Source of the DNA: an uncultured Olsenella sp.
GTDB lineage: Bacteria; Actinomycetota; Coriobacteriia; Coriobacteriales; Atopobiaceae
DNA: 63,286 bases
Assembly (NCBI GenBank): GCA_900316105.1
Contig: ONBR01000014.1
Location: 1 to 63,286 of the forward strand
Direction of reading: 5' to 3'
Shown: positions 1 to 8,089 of the stretch, one piece after another
How positions within the stretch are numbered: the stretch's first letter is position 1
Layout: each line of letters starts with the position of its first letter
Program-made: the position numbers and the translations under genes
The notes under the pieces: model-generated
The model's database searches: none
Told to the model about the DNA's origin: nothing
Seen by the model: the letters and a program-made list of their open reading frames with translations, nothing else

Positions 1-175
1 CGTGCATGATCTTGCAACCCTCCCTCAAGGTCACGCTTTCGACGCGGTTGAAAAACGACTGGTCAACGCTAGTGCAGCCATGCGTGCGGGCAAGCTCGAT
101 CATCACGTGACTCCACATGTGCATGGAGTCGACGAGCGTCCCGTCACAGTCGAAAATTGCACCCCTGATAGCCAT
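1..175 (-). CDS. HAD-superfamily hydrolase, N-terminal part
   Basis: The gene runs off the left edge; only its first 58 codons are visible. The reading starts MAIRGAIFDCDGTLVDS, which is haloacid dehalogenase motif I (DxDGT), with Asp9 as the expected nucleophile and Asp11 as the general acid. The following Met/Trp-rich stretch would begin the cap domain of a phosphoglucomutase/phosphatase-like HAD. The substrate cannot be told. A second HAD phosphatase of similar type lies at 5493-6158. The ATG at 173-175 is the only plausible start seen. Confidence 0.8.
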   Translation of the reverse strand, partial: MAIRGAIFDCDGTLVDSMHMWSHVMIELARTHGCTSVDQSFFNRVESVTLREGCKIMH

Positions 176-361
176 CGTTCCTCTCCCCTGCGGCGCTTTG
201 GCCGCGATGTAGCGAGCAGATTCGGTGTTGTCCCAAGGCGAGAAGCGCACGAGCTGGCACCAACCCGCCTGGTTGGGTAAAGTATCCCATGGCCCGGACG
301 CCAAAGCGCCCGCCCGAGACACCATACAGCATCTGCACCAAGCTTCCGGAGGAAGAAGAAC

Positions 362-544
362 ATGGCTCGTTATGACTACAAGTGCCCCTCATGCGGTTCC
401 ACCTTCGAGGTCGAGCACCCCATGAGTGCCCATCCCAAGGTGAACTGCCCCAAGTGCGGCCACGAGGCCGAGCGGGTGTTCGAGACCTCGGGAATCGTGT
501 TCAAGGGGTCGGGCTTCTACAACACCGACCAGAAGGGCAAGTAG
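362..544 (+). CDS. FmdB-family zinc ribbon protein
   Basis: A 60-residue protein with a single CxxC...CxxC zinc ribbon: CPSC near residue 8 and CPKC near residue 30. It starts MARYDYKCPSCG, the FmdB/CxxC_CXXC_SSSS family signature. The C-terminal GSGFYNTDQ is also typical of the family. Members are small regulatory-type proteins of uncertain role. The ribosome site GGAGGAAG lies just upstream of the ATG. It is monocistronic, followed directly by an intrinsic terminator. Confidence 0.9.
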   Translation: MARYDYKCPSCGSTFEVEHPMSAHPKVNCPKCGHEAERVFETSGIVFKGSGFYNTDQKGK

Positions 545-567
545 CCCTATCCGCAAGCATTCGCTCA

Positions 568-600
568 GAGGCTCCGCCGACCCCGGCGGGGCCTCTTTCG
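568..600 (+). terminator. Intrinsic terminator of the FmdB gene
   Basis: A GC-rich hairpin (GAGGCTCCGCCG paired with CGGCGGGGCCTC, loop ACC) is followed by TTTCGTT, 24 bases after the stop codon. Confidence 0.8.
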
Positions 601-830
601 TTCCGAGGACATGACAGACAGGACGCAAGGTTCGAGAGAAAAACGCACGCGAAACCAATCCGTCGGGCTTCTCGCCAGCGTTTTCCCAGAAGGCTGGTGG
701 GTACCGGTCATTATCGCGTGCGTTTTTCCAAAGGAGACGACGAGAAGGTGCGAAGCGCGAGAAGACCCGAGGCAGGGAGAAGGCCTGCGCGCTCTTCAGG
801 ACTGCCAGGCACACACTGGCAAGATGGCCC

Positions 831-910
831 ATAGTTATCCGCTCTTTGGGACATGAGACGCGCACAAAGCCTGGAGCGTCGGACGGGAAAGTGGGCTATG
901 GTTATCCACA
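831..910 (+). promoter_or_regulatory. Paired GTTATCC motifs upstream of the deacetylase gene
   Basis: The 545-989 gap holds the terminator and a leader with no supported gene. Two related motifs stand out: CATAGTTATCCGCT at 831-843 and CTATGGTTATCCACA at 896-910. The second contains a perfect DnaA-box 9-mer (TTATCCACA, 902-910); the first matches it at 7 of 9. Their role is unknown; they could be DnaA boxes or operator sites for the gene starting at 990. No replication origin genes are nearby. Confidence 0.3.
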
Positions 911-989
911 CGCAGACATCGGGGCACAGCCCCTCGACACAGTGAAGAAGAAAACGACACCACGAGGCGGAGTAAGTTCCGGAGGCAAC

Positions 990-2357
990 ATGTCTGAGAC
1001 ACATGACGAGAAGGCCCCCTCCGAGGGGATGGCGGGTCCCACGAATAACCAGGACTTTGGACTTGTTGGCAAGGGTGCCGGCTTCATTCCCACAGGAGAC
1101 GCCAACGCAATGCCCGAGGGTGGAAGCCAGGGGAAGCGAGACGGGCGAGGCAGGCGCTTTGTGGTGCGAACTCTTGTCCCGCTGCTCGTCCTTGCCGCCA
1201 TTCTCGGCGGTGGCTACTTTTGGTGGAGCCACCTTCGCCCCGTCCAGGTGACCGTAAACGGAACGCTCCAGAGGGTGACGGTTGGCACCACCATAGACCA
1301 GCTCAAGAGTGACGAGGGAATCCAGACCGCCCCAGGCAACTACGTGAGCGTCTCGGGGAACATCCTCGCTGAGGGCGAAGGCTACCCTTATTCCGTGATC
1401 GTTAACGACAAGGACATGGACTACGACGAGGCGAGTGCCTACAAGGTGTCGGGCGGTGAGCGCATCTCCGTGGGCGACGGCAAGGACCGCATGGAGCCCT
1501 ACACCACCGAGACCGTGAACCAGCCGCCGAGGCTCCTTATGGACGGCAACGTGGGCGCCATCAACTACATCTCGCAGTGGGGCGCCACCACCGTGAAGGA
1601 CGTGCTCACCGGGCAGGAATCGGGCGAGCAGGCCGATGGGACCGTCTACCAGCAGGGCCAGGACTGCGTGATTACCGTGAAGGACGTCAAGCCTACGGGG
1701 AGCCAGAAGCTCGTGGCGCTCACCTTTGACGACGGGCCAAGCCGGTATACGGGCCAGTACCTGCAGATTCTTAAGGACAAGGGAGTCAAGGCGACCTTCT
1801 TCTGCCTGGGCAATGAGGTTGATGCCAACCCTGATGGGGCTAAGGCGATCGTGGACGCGGGGTGCCAGATCTGCAGCCACTCCTACGACCACCCCGACCT
1901 CAGGACGTCCGACGCCCAGACGGTTCTCGACCAGCTGAGAAGCTCCTTCTCGTCTATCGAGGGGGCAACGGGCGTGAAGACCACGGCATTCCGCCCGCCG
2001 TATGGCAGCTTCACCCAGAGGACCTGGCTCAGCACGCAGGGCGCGGCGACGGTAGCCGTTCGCTGGGACATCGACACCGAGGACTGGAAGCAGCCAGGAG
2101 CAGACCAGATCGTCTCGAACGCCTGCGCTGACGTGCACTCCGGAAGCATCATCCTCATGCACGACGGCGGCGGCAACCGCGACCAGGACGTGGAGGCGCT
2201 TCCGCAGATCATCGACACACTCAAGTCGCAGGGCTACACCTTCGTGACGATCGACGAGCTGATGGCCTCCGACAGCTCCATTCCCAAGGAGGTCGCCTCC
2301 GGCAACTACCCCATGCCCGCCGACGCGGTCTGGCCCACCGAGCTGGGCGACGCCTAG
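990..2357 (+). CDS. Membrane-anchored polysaccharide deacetylase (NodB/CE4)
   Basis: A 455-residue protein predicted to deacetylate an N-acetylated cell-wall or surface polysaccharide. It has a cytoplasmic tail, one membrane helix (about residues 58-78), then a domain of about 90 residues resembling DUF348 (repeats of the V-x-V-N-G-T kind), then a C-terminal NodB domain. Metal and catalytic motifs are visible: TFDDGPS, HSYDHPDL, RPPYG, WDIDTEDW and ILMHDGG. The start was set at 990 because GGAGG lies 4 bases upstream. An earlier in-frame ATG at 846 lacks a ribosome site and would add a non-conserved tail. It is monocistronic. Confidence 0.92.
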   Translation: MSETHDEKAPSEGMAGPTNNQDFGLVGKGAGFIPTGDANAMPEGGSQGKRDGRGRRFVVRTLVPLLVLAAILGGGYFWWSHLRPVQVTVNGTLQRVTVGTTIDQLKSDEGIQTAPGNYVSVSGNILAEGEGYPYSVIVNDKDMDYDEASAYKVSGGERISVGDGKDRMEPYTTETVNQPPRLLMDGNVGAINYISQWGATTVKDVLTGQESGEQADGTVYQQGQDCVITVKDVKPTGSQKLVALTFDDGPSRYTGQYLQILKDKGVKATFFCLGNEVDANPDGAKAIVDAGCQICSHSYDHPDLRTSDAQTVLDQLRSSFSSIEGATGVKTTAFRPPYGSFTQRTWLSTQGAATVAVRWDIDTEDWKQPGADQIVSNACADVHSGSIILMHDGGGNRDQDVEALPQIIDTLKSQGYTFVTIDELMASDSSIPKEVASGNYPMPADAVWPTELGDA

Positions 2358-2401
2358 GGACATTTGCGAACTGGCCGAGCGAGACGCACACGAACGTCGC
2401 G

Positions 2402-2430
2402 ACGGGGACGCTGAGGCGCCCCCGTTTTTT
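2402..2430 (+). terminator. Intrinsic terminator of the deacetylase gene
   Basis: ACGGGGACGC pairs imperfectly with GCGCCCCCGT around a TGAG loop and is followed by six T. Confidence 0.75.
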
Positions 2431-2548
2431 GTGGACCTTGTTCAGACTGACGGCAAACTGACGCAAAAAGCCAGCGCCAGGGTCTCATTCAGCCGCTTTG
2501 GGTATAAGAGGGCAAAAGACTCTTCTGTCATGACACGCATGGAGGACC

Positions 2549-5413
2549 ATGAAACGACCAGCCAGGCGTGGGCATGAGCCCACGCCACAGCCCGTGCTTC
2601 TTGCCATTGAAATCGTCCTGGCCATCACACTCGTGATGAGCCTGGTCAATGTCACCCTAGACATCGAACCCTACTGGATCTTCTCGGCCATCACCTCTGC
2701 GATTGGCATCGGCTTCATCGAGATGTTCCGCCTGGGCGCGAGGAGCCTGGCGAGCAGGACGGCATACACGGCAGAGAGACGCGAGGAGCAGCCTACCAGG
2801 GCTGAGGAAGCACCCGCCAAGGCATCGGTAGAGGCAGAGGCCAAGGTCGCAGGCCCGGCGCCCGCCCAGGCTGAACCCGCAGAGCCTGCTGATACGGATG
2901 AGACCCCCGTCATAGTGGTCGAGCAGACCGCAACGGAAGCGGTAGCGGCCGATGACCCTGTCCAGGCGGGCGAGCCTGTCTTGCCCAGCGCAGACGCCAG
3001 CGACGCTGCCCGGGACGAGGAAGCAAAGTCCCACAAGCCCGAGACCATTCCCACGTCGACCCTGGACTTCCAGGAGCTCACGCGCCGTCTGCTGGAGACC
3101 CACAACCCCATCGAGGAGCTCAGGCTCTTTGTGGGCGATATCCGCACCCGCGAGGCTGCGGTCGCCGAAGCAGAGGGCAAGGACACGGGCGACGCAAAGG
3201 AGCCCACTGAGGCGAATCAGGACGCCGGGCCCAGCCAGCCTGCCAAGTCCACTGGAAAGACCTCCAAGCTCCAGGCCCAGCCCCAGTCCCCCTCCGCTGC
3301 CATCGAGGCGGCCGTCGCCTCCGACTCCGACGCCTCCCTGGCCAATGCCGTCATTGCCCACACGACGGGCGAGTCCGACCGTCCCCTGGAGCGCCCCTCC
3401 GACCTGGAGGAGTTCGCCGCCCGCATGCTCACCGAGGCGGGCATCTTTCAGACCGATGTGGACCTTCCCAGCTTCAAGGTCGTCTCTCTCGGCCGCTCCA
3501 AGCTCTTTTACCTCAGACCCTATTCTGGCTCCAGCTCCATGGCCTACCTGGCCCGCCTCCGCCTGCTAAAGGTCGAGGCGACCCTCAACCAGATACGCTT
3601 TGCCGCCGAGCACCTGCCCCAGGACGCCTCGATCGAAGACTGCTACGACGTAAACCAGCTGGTGCTCCATCACATCTGCTCGCAGGTGGGCGCCATCGAC
3701 ACCCCCTACGAGCTCGAGGAGGGCGACCTCCCCGACACCGAGTGGACGGTCCGCCGCCAGATCGCCACGGTGGTGGAGTCCCTTGTCCTCCCCTACCGCC
3801 TGGAGCTCGACTACCGCGTGAACGTCGCAGACCACAACGTCTCGATCGTCTTCAAGGCCACACCGGAGCAGGTCTTCCCCTCCTCCATGTTGGTTGGTGA
3901 CCTGGGCATCGTGACCAGCTCCCGCGAGATGCGAAAGAAGGCTGCCTCCGCCTACGCCCAGCGTCTGGCCATCCTCCTGGCCGGCATCGCCTTCCGCACG
4001 TCAAAGAAGATCCTCCACGTCTGGGTGGCCGCCACCGTGGACACCGCAAACCACCACTGGTGCTACCTGTCCGTGGACTTCGACCGCTGGCGCTTCTCCC
4101 AGCTGGACCTCGAGAACGACCTGGTGGACGCCAGCAACTTCGACCGCGTCTACCACCGCTTCGTCCCCGCCCGCCGTGTGGAGAACGGCATGCTGCGCCC
4201 CGTCGCCCAGACCTTCGAGCTCTCAGAGGAGCGCTTCTGCCCGCCCCGTCGCCACGAGGTGGTCTCGCTGTCGTCGCGTCGCATCCCCCAGAAGCAGGCC
4301 GAGGTCCTGGGCAGCCCCCGCGTGAGCGGCCTCTCCATCGAGGAGTCCGACAAGAGGAACTACCTGGCCAACGACATCATGCGCCGACTGATTCCCTCCG
4401 AGTTCGGCGAGGACGCCCAGGGAGTCGGACCCACCCAGCGCAACGTTCGCATGATCATGGACCTGGCCGGCGACGACCCCGACCCCAGCGTGAGAGCAGC
4501 CGCCGAGCGCACGATCAAGGGCCTGATCGACGGCCAGATTCCCGATGACCCTGCGGCCGTAGGCAAGGCGTTTGCCGAGGGCGACGGGCTCTCGCAGGCA
4601 GCTGAGCGAGCACACGGCCTCTTTGAGCACCAGGACGTCCAGAAGGCCGCAAGCATCCTGCGCCGCGCCCTCGATCACGTGGACTCCAGGGGCATCTACG
4701 AGGACACCGTCAACGTGGAGTGGCGCTACTTCTCCTCCTACGTGGACCGCGTCCTCTACAACAGGCTCTATCGCGCACCAGAGACCTCCGTCCTCCTGGT
4801 GCCCGACGCCTACTTCGAGTGCCACCTGATGCTCTCCGCGGCCTACTCGGCCCTGGGCCAGCACGCAGACGCCCTCAGGCACGCCCGCCGCATCCTGGAG
4901 TTGGCGCCCGTGGACCGCAGGGCTCGCCTGCACTACGTGCGCAGCCTGGAGCAGAACGGCCAGATGGACGAGGCCGTCGAGGAGCTGAAGCGCCTGCTCA
5001 GAATCGCCCATGACCCCGAGGGGCTGGGTGTCGGCTACTATCGCATGGCCTTCTTTCAGTGGCAGCGGGGAAACATCCTGGCCGCCCAGGCCTGCTATCT
5101 GAGCTCGCTGGCCATCACGCGGGGGAGCTTCCCCATGGCCGCCATGGAGCTGAGCGCCCTAGCCATGCAGAACCCTGGCAGCTATCACGAGAACATGGAT
5201 CAGGACGAGATCGTCAAGGTCCTCACGGACGCCAGCATTCCCATCGCACCTACGGAGGAGATCACCAGGATATTCCTCTCCTGCATGAGGGCCTCGGTGG
5301 ATGCGGAGGTCTTTCCCGTGGCCAGGAGCTTCGTCAGCACGCTGGCGGGTCTCTACCCCGACGACGTGGTGATCGACATCCTGAAGTCCCTGGAATCCGA
5401 GCCTGACCAGTAA
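2549..5413 (+). CDS. Large membrane protein with TPR-like C-terminus, unknown function
   Basis: A 954-residue protein not recognised as a named family. Two hydrophobic segments at about residues 15-37 and 45-65 anchor it. Then comes a low-complexity Ala/Glu/Pro-rich linker (about 75-300) that would be flexible. A folded middle region (about 300-640) contains Arg/Leu-rich blocks. The last 250 residues have alternating helices such as LMLSAAYSALGQHADALRHA and LHYVRSLEQNGQMDEAVEEL, which look like tetratricopeptide repeats. The ATG at 2549 follows GGAGGACC. It may scaffold a cell-envelope complex, but that is only suggested by the TPR and membrane anchor. It is monocistronic, with its own terminator. 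Confidence 0.75.
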   Translation: MKRPARRGHEPTPQPVLLAIEIVLAITLVMSLVNVTLDIEPYWIFSAITSAIGIGFIEMFRLGARSLASRTAYTAERREEQPTRAEEAPAKASVEAEAKVAGPAPAQAEPAEPADTDETPVIVVEQTATEAVAADDPVQAGEPVLPSADASDAARDEEAKSHKPETIPTSTLDFQELTRRLLETHNPIEELRLFVGDIRTREAAVAEAEGKDTGDAKEPTEANQDAGPSQPAKSTGKTSKLQAQPQSPSAAIEAAVASDSDASLANAVIAHTTGESDRPLERPSDLEEFAARMLTEAGIFQTDVDLPSFKVVSLGRSKLFYLRPYSGSSSMAYLARLRLLKVEATLNQIRFAAEHLPQDASIEDCYDVNQLVLHHICSQVGAIDTPYELEEGDLPDTEWTVRRQIATVVESLVLPYRLELDYRVNVADHNVSIVFKATPEQVFPSSMLVGDLGIVTSSREMRKKAASAYAQRLAILLAGIAFRTSKKILHVWVAATVDTANHHWCYLSVDFDRWRFSQLDLENDLVDASNFDRVYHRFVPARRVENGMLRPVAQTFELSEERFCPPRRHEVVSLSSRRIPQKQAEVLGSPRVSGLSIEESDKRNYLANDIMRRLIPSEFGEDAQGVGPTQRNVRMIMDLAGDDPDPSVRAAAERTIKGLIDGQIPDDPAAVGKAFAEGDGLSQAAERAHGLFEHQDVQKAASILRRALDHVDSRGIYEDTVNVEWRYFSSYVDRVLYNRLYRAPETSVLLVPDAYFECHLMLSAAYSALGQHADALRHARRILELAPVDRRARLHYVRSLEQNGQMDEAVEELKRLLRIAHDPEGLGVGYYRMAFFQWQRGNILAAQACYLSSLAITRGSFPMAAMELSALAMQNPGSYHENMDQDEIVKVLTDASIPIAPTEEITRIFLSCMRASVDAEVFPVARSFVSTLAGLYPDDVVIDILKSLESEPDQ

Positions 5414-5423
5414 GCGAGCACGA

Positions 5424-5467
5424 AGCCAGGCGTCCTGCCCACACCGCGGCGGGTGCCTGGCCTTTTT
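5424..5467 (+). terminator. Intrinsic terminator
   Basis: GCCAGGCGTCCTGCC pairs with GGCGGGTGCCTGGC and is followed by TTTTT, 10 bases after the stop of the 954-residue protein. Confidence 0.85.
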
Positions 5468-5492
5468 GATACCCCTCACAGAGACGAGCGAC

Positions 5493-6158
5493 ATGGCAGA
5501 CCTAGACGGAATCTGGCCGCCCTCCTTCAAGGCGGCAATCTTTGACTTCGATGGCACGATATCCGACACGGCATCCCTGTGGAACCGCGTTGACCTGGTC
5601 TTTCTGGGCTCGCGCGGCCTTCCCTACACGCCTGACTACGGACGTGCCCTGAGCGCCTTGGGCTTTGCGGCGGGTGCCCAGTACACCATCGAGCGCTTTG
5701 GCCTCAAGGAGTCCGTCCAGGAGATCTGCGACGAGTGGAACCGCATGGGACGGGCACTCTACGAGTCCGAGGCTTGTCTGAGGCCGGGGGCGGAGCGCTA
5801 CATACGCGCGCTCAAGGCCGCAGGCATCCCCTGCGCCCTGGCAACGACAAACGACCGAGGGGTCCTTGACGCCATGCAGAACGTGGACATCGACGGGCTC
5901 TTTGACAAGAGGCTGCATGCAGGCGAGCTGGGCGTGGCGAAGGACGTGCCGGACGTCTACGTGGCCGCCGCACGCGAGCTGGGAGAGGCTCCCGGGGACT
6001 GCATCGTCTTTGAGGACCTGGCAGTGGCGTTGAGGTCAGCGAAGAGGGCTGGGTGCGTGACCTGCGGAGTCAGGAGCAACGACCCCCATCAGGAGGTACG
6101 CGAGATGCGCGCCGTCGCGGACCTCTGGCTGGAGGACTGGGAGGACATTCGGCTGTAG
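5493..6158 (+). CDS. HAD-superfamily phosphatase
   Basis: A 221-residue HAD hydrolase. Motif I is AAIFDFDGTISDT, motif II is ALATTN, and motifs III/IV are GVAKDVPDVYVAAARELG and CIVFEDLAVAL (acidic pair ED). The helical cap between about residues 30 and 90 puts it in the beta-phosphoglucomutase/phosphoglycolate phosphatase branch. The substrate is unknown. The ATG at 5493 was preferred because the upstream TTG at 5466 lies inside the T-run of the preceding terminator. No strong ribosome site is visible. A related HAD gene begins the window. Confidence 0.85.
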   Translation: MADLDGIWPPSFKAAIFDFDGTISDTASLWNRVDLVFLGSRGLPYTPDYGRALSALGFAAGAQYTIERFGLKESVQEICDEWNRMGRALYESEACLRPGAERYIRALKAAGIPCALATTNDRGVLDAMQNVDIDGLFDKRLHAGELGVAKDVPDVYVAAARELGEAPGDCIVFEDLAVALRSAKRAGCVTCGVRSNDPHQEVREMRAVADLWLEDWEDIRL

Positions 6159-6310
6159 GTGCTCGCCACTTGGCTTTGTCCCGGACACAGCGCTTCGCGG
6201 ATGTGTCGCCGACAAACATAACAGGGGCAGATTCTGCATGTCTTCCTCCCAGCCATCCAATCAGAGGGCGGCGGGTGCATCCCTGGCGTTGAGCGGGAGA
6301 ATTTGGTGAC

Positions 6311-6345
6311 GCCGCGCGGGCTTTGGACCCGTGCGGCTTTCTTTG
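6311..6345 (+). terminator. Intrinsic terminator
   Basis: GCCGCGCGGG pairs with CCCGTGCGGC and is followed by TTTCTTT. It lies about 150 bases past the HAD gene and marks the end of the core segment before the accessory island. Nothing else is supported in 6159-6310. Confidence 0.7.
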
Positions 6346-6414
6346 TAGTGTGAGCGAGGGTCAGACGGAGCCTGGGAGGCAATTTTGGGCGCCCTGGCCC
6401 CCGCTTCATGGCAC

Positions 6415-6499
6415 CCCTTAGCCAGACGGCGCTCTTTGCGACACTTTTTCGCGCTTTGAGGCCCAAATTTTGTCGCAAAGAGCGCCTTTTGGCTAAGGG
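6415..6499. repeat. 85-bp palindrome at the phage remnant's edge
   Basis: CCCTTAGCCA (6415-6424) pairs with TGGCTAAGGG (6490-6499). Inside that, GGCGCTCTTTGCGACA (6428-6443) pairs with TGTCGCAAAGAGCGCC (6471-6486), leaving a 27-base loop. The right edge coincides with the last recognisable codon of the truncated capsid gene. It resembles a REP/MITE-like hairpin, but no transposase is near. Confidence 0.75.
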
Positions 6500-6591
6500 A
6501 GAAGTCGCGGTGGACCAGGTTGGCCATGACGGCGCTGTTTCGCAGCACGTCCAGGGCCTCGTTCGCGATGACCCTTGGGGTCAGAGTCGTG

Positions 6592-7167
6592 TTAGGCATT
6601 GGTTGCCCTCAGCTTTCTCTTGTATGCCATGTACTCGGCCGTGGTCATGTCCGCCGGGTCCTTCGCGCCGCCCTCTTCCCTGGGCGGCGTGGGCGGGTTG
6701 GTGCCCACGGTCCCGGTCGTGGCGATGAAGTCGGCCCACTCGGTGCCGATGCCCTGCTTCAGGGCCTCGGCGTCCTTGAGCCTTCCGTCCTCCACCTCGA
6801 CCTTTGACAGGTCCGTGACGCGCATGACGGAGTCGATCCTGCGGGCGTCCACGCCCGCGTCCCGGAGCAGCTGGCGGTAGAGCCCCGCCTTCTCGGCCTC
6901 CTTGGCCTTGGCCTCGGTGGCCTGCTTGAACTCCTCGAACGCCGCGTGCTCGGCCTCGAACCTGGCCTTCCAGCCGCCGTCCTCCGCCGCGCCCGCCCTG
7001 GCCTCCTCAAGCTGCTCCCGCAGCGAATCGGCCTCCTTTGCGCGCCCCTCGGCCTCCTCGCGCTGCTGCTTCAGCGCGGTCACGGTCTCGGCGTGCGCCT
7101 CGATGATCTCCTCGGCCTTCTCGTCCTCGACGCCCATTGCCCTGAGCATCTTCCGCGTCAGCGCCAT
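6592..7167 (-). CDS. Phage scaffold protein (gp20-like)
   Basis: A 191-residue protein matching the phage minor structural protein GP20/scaffold type. It starts MALTRKMLRAMGVEDEKAEE and has a long charged coiled coil (about residues 20-100, rich in EEAEGRAKEAD-type heptads). A conserved C-terminal half contains LLRDAGVDARRIDSVMRVTD. The AAGGAGGGG ribosome site before 7167 fixes the start. The tail contains an Asn/Pro-rich linker and ends just upstream of the capsid start. In an intact phage it would guide head assembly and then be removed. Confidence 0.8.
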   Translation of the reverse strand: MALTRKMLRAMGVEDEKAEEIIEAHAETVTALKQQREEAEGRAKEADSLREQLEEARAGAAEDGGWKARFEAEHAAFEEFKQATEAKAKEAEKAGLYRQLLRDAGVDARRIDSVMRVTDLSKVEVEDGRLKDAEALKQGIGTEWADFIATTGTVGTNPPTPPREEGGAKDPADMTTAEYMAYKRKLRATNA

Positions 7168-7241
7168 TCGCCCCTCCTTCGGCGCGGGCGGTCCCTCGCC
7201 CGCATGTGGCTCGACCTTCTGGGGTGATGGTGCGGCGTGCG

Positions 7242-7568
7242 TCACGCGCCCAGGTGACGCCTCATGACTGCCCGGTACTCGGCGGCGTGCCCGGTGGCGG
7301 CGGGGACCAGGTAGGGCTGGGCCTTGGCGCGGGAGGTGCCCAGCTCGACGTACCTCCCGTACCCGACGTTGGTGCCGATGGCCTCCGTCGAGGGACCGCT
7401 CCGCTGGTGGGTAATGGAGTTGCGCAGCCTGCCCGTGTCGACGGGGCAGAGGGCCTTGGCGTAGCCCTCGGCCATGAGGCCGATGGTCTCCAGCCCCTTG
7501 GCTATTCCAGCCGCAAGGTCGGCCTCCCACTGCCCGGTGTTGTCGTTCCGCACCTCCACGCCTGCCAT
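7242..7568 (-). CDS. Phage HK97 gp10-like head-tail protein
   Basis: A 108-residue protein with the HK97-gp10 pattern: PVDTGRLRNSI, then YGRYVELGTSRAKAQPYLVPA. These proteins act at the head-tail connector or tail. The ATG at 7566-7568 overlaps the stop of the upstream gene (TGATG), so the two are translationally coupled. Lying before the scaffold gene is unusual; it normally follows the capsid. Confidence 0.7.
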   Translation of the reverse strand: MAGVEVRNDNTGQWEADLAAGIAKGLETIGLMAEGYAKALCPVDTGRLRNSITHQRSGPSTEAIGTNVGYGRYVELGTSRAKAQPYLVPAATGHAAEYRAVMRRHLGA

Positions 7569-7798
7569 CAGGCCTCCCATCCCCGCGCGAGCTGCGGGTG
7601 GTACCCGCCCACGTCGGCGTCCCACGCCACGACGCCGGTTCGTGGCGTCCCCGGCGTGCCGAAGGTGCAGCCGTCACCGGCGTCAACCGGCTCGCCCCTG
7701 CCGGGGCACGTGAGCGTGGGCCGCGCCGTGAAGCCGCAACCGGCCACGAGCACCGCCACGGCGCACCCGCCGCACCTCACCACGCGCTTCCGCTCCAC
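7568..7798 (-). CDS. Small Cys-containing phage protein, unknown
   Basis: A 76-residue reading from a GTG at 7798, lying between phage genes and coupled to the gp10-like gene. It has Cys pairs (CGGC near residue 9 and later single Cys) and an ending with DGCTFGTPGTPRTGV, which looks like small zinc-ribbon-type proteins seen in phage head modules. The start is uncertain. Function unknown. Confidence 0.5.
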   Translation of the reverse strand: MERKRVVRCGGCAVAVLVAGCGFTARPTLTCPGRGEPVDAGDGCTFGTPGTPRTGVVAWDADVGGYHPQLARGWEA

Positions 7799-7836
7799 CC
7801 CGCATCACCTCGCGGCCATGGTGCGGCACAAGTAAC

Positions 7837-7860
7837 GGGGCCGCCCCGAAGGACGGCCCC
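7837..7860 (-). terminator. Hairpin inside the phage module
   Basis: Read on the minus strand, GGGGCCG pairs with CGGCCCC around TCCTTCGGGG. It follows the small ORF at 7883-8089, with only a short T stretch after it. Confidence 0.5.
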
Positions 7861-7882
7861 CAAAGCCCGCTTGTGTCACCAC

Positions 7883-8089
7883 CTATTCAGGGAGGGCGTC
7901 AATAATGCTCTCGCAAAGCGCCCCGTAATCGTTAACACCATCCCCGGTCTCGTCAATGCCACGAAGCATAAGCTCGTCACAAACCCTGTCCTCTATTTCA
8001 ACCAGTTCGTCATCGGTTGCGTTCGAGAAGTCGTTGGTGAGGCCCAGCGATTCGAGAAGGGCTGTCTGCTTGACGTCAAGGCTTTTCAT
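7883..8089 (-). CDS. Small acidic ORF after the phage toxin-like domain; candidate immunity protein
   Basis: A 68-residue, very acidic protein (start MKSLDVKQTALLESLGL; many Asp/Glu, ending IIDALPE). Its ATG lies inside the last codons of the head-morphogenesis/toxin-like gene (14-base overlap), and no separate ribosome site is visible, so it is probably translationally coupled. Small acidic proteins encoded directly after toxin domains are commonly immunity proteins. That role is inferred from position and charge only; no family was recognised. Confidence 0.5.
   Translation of the reverse strand: MKSLDVKQTALLESLGLTNDFSNATDDELVEIEDRVCDELMLRGIDETGDGVNDYGALCESIIDALPE

Larger units (their letters stand above)
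6261..6599 (-). pseudogene. Truncated phage major capsid protein (P22 gp5-like)
   Basis: The first 34 residues (start MPNTTLTPRVIANEALDVL, ending ANLVHRDFS) match the N-terminus of P22-coat-like capsid proteins, which normally have about 300-400 residues. Homology stops at base 6498, exactly at the edge of the 6415-6499 palindrome. The frame then reads through the hairpin to a stop at 6261 with no phage-like sequence. Its ATG overlaps the scaffold gene's stop by 8 bases, the usual scaffold-capsid order. So a deletion removed the rest of the phage, with the breakpoint at the palindrome. Confidence 0.75.

Noticed and set aside
711..2363. Long open frame (550 codons) antisense to the polysaccharide deacetylase
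   Set aside because: It mirrors the codon pattern of the real gene in this GC-rich genome, has no ribosome site, and shows no domain; the plus-strand gene has all NodB motifs.
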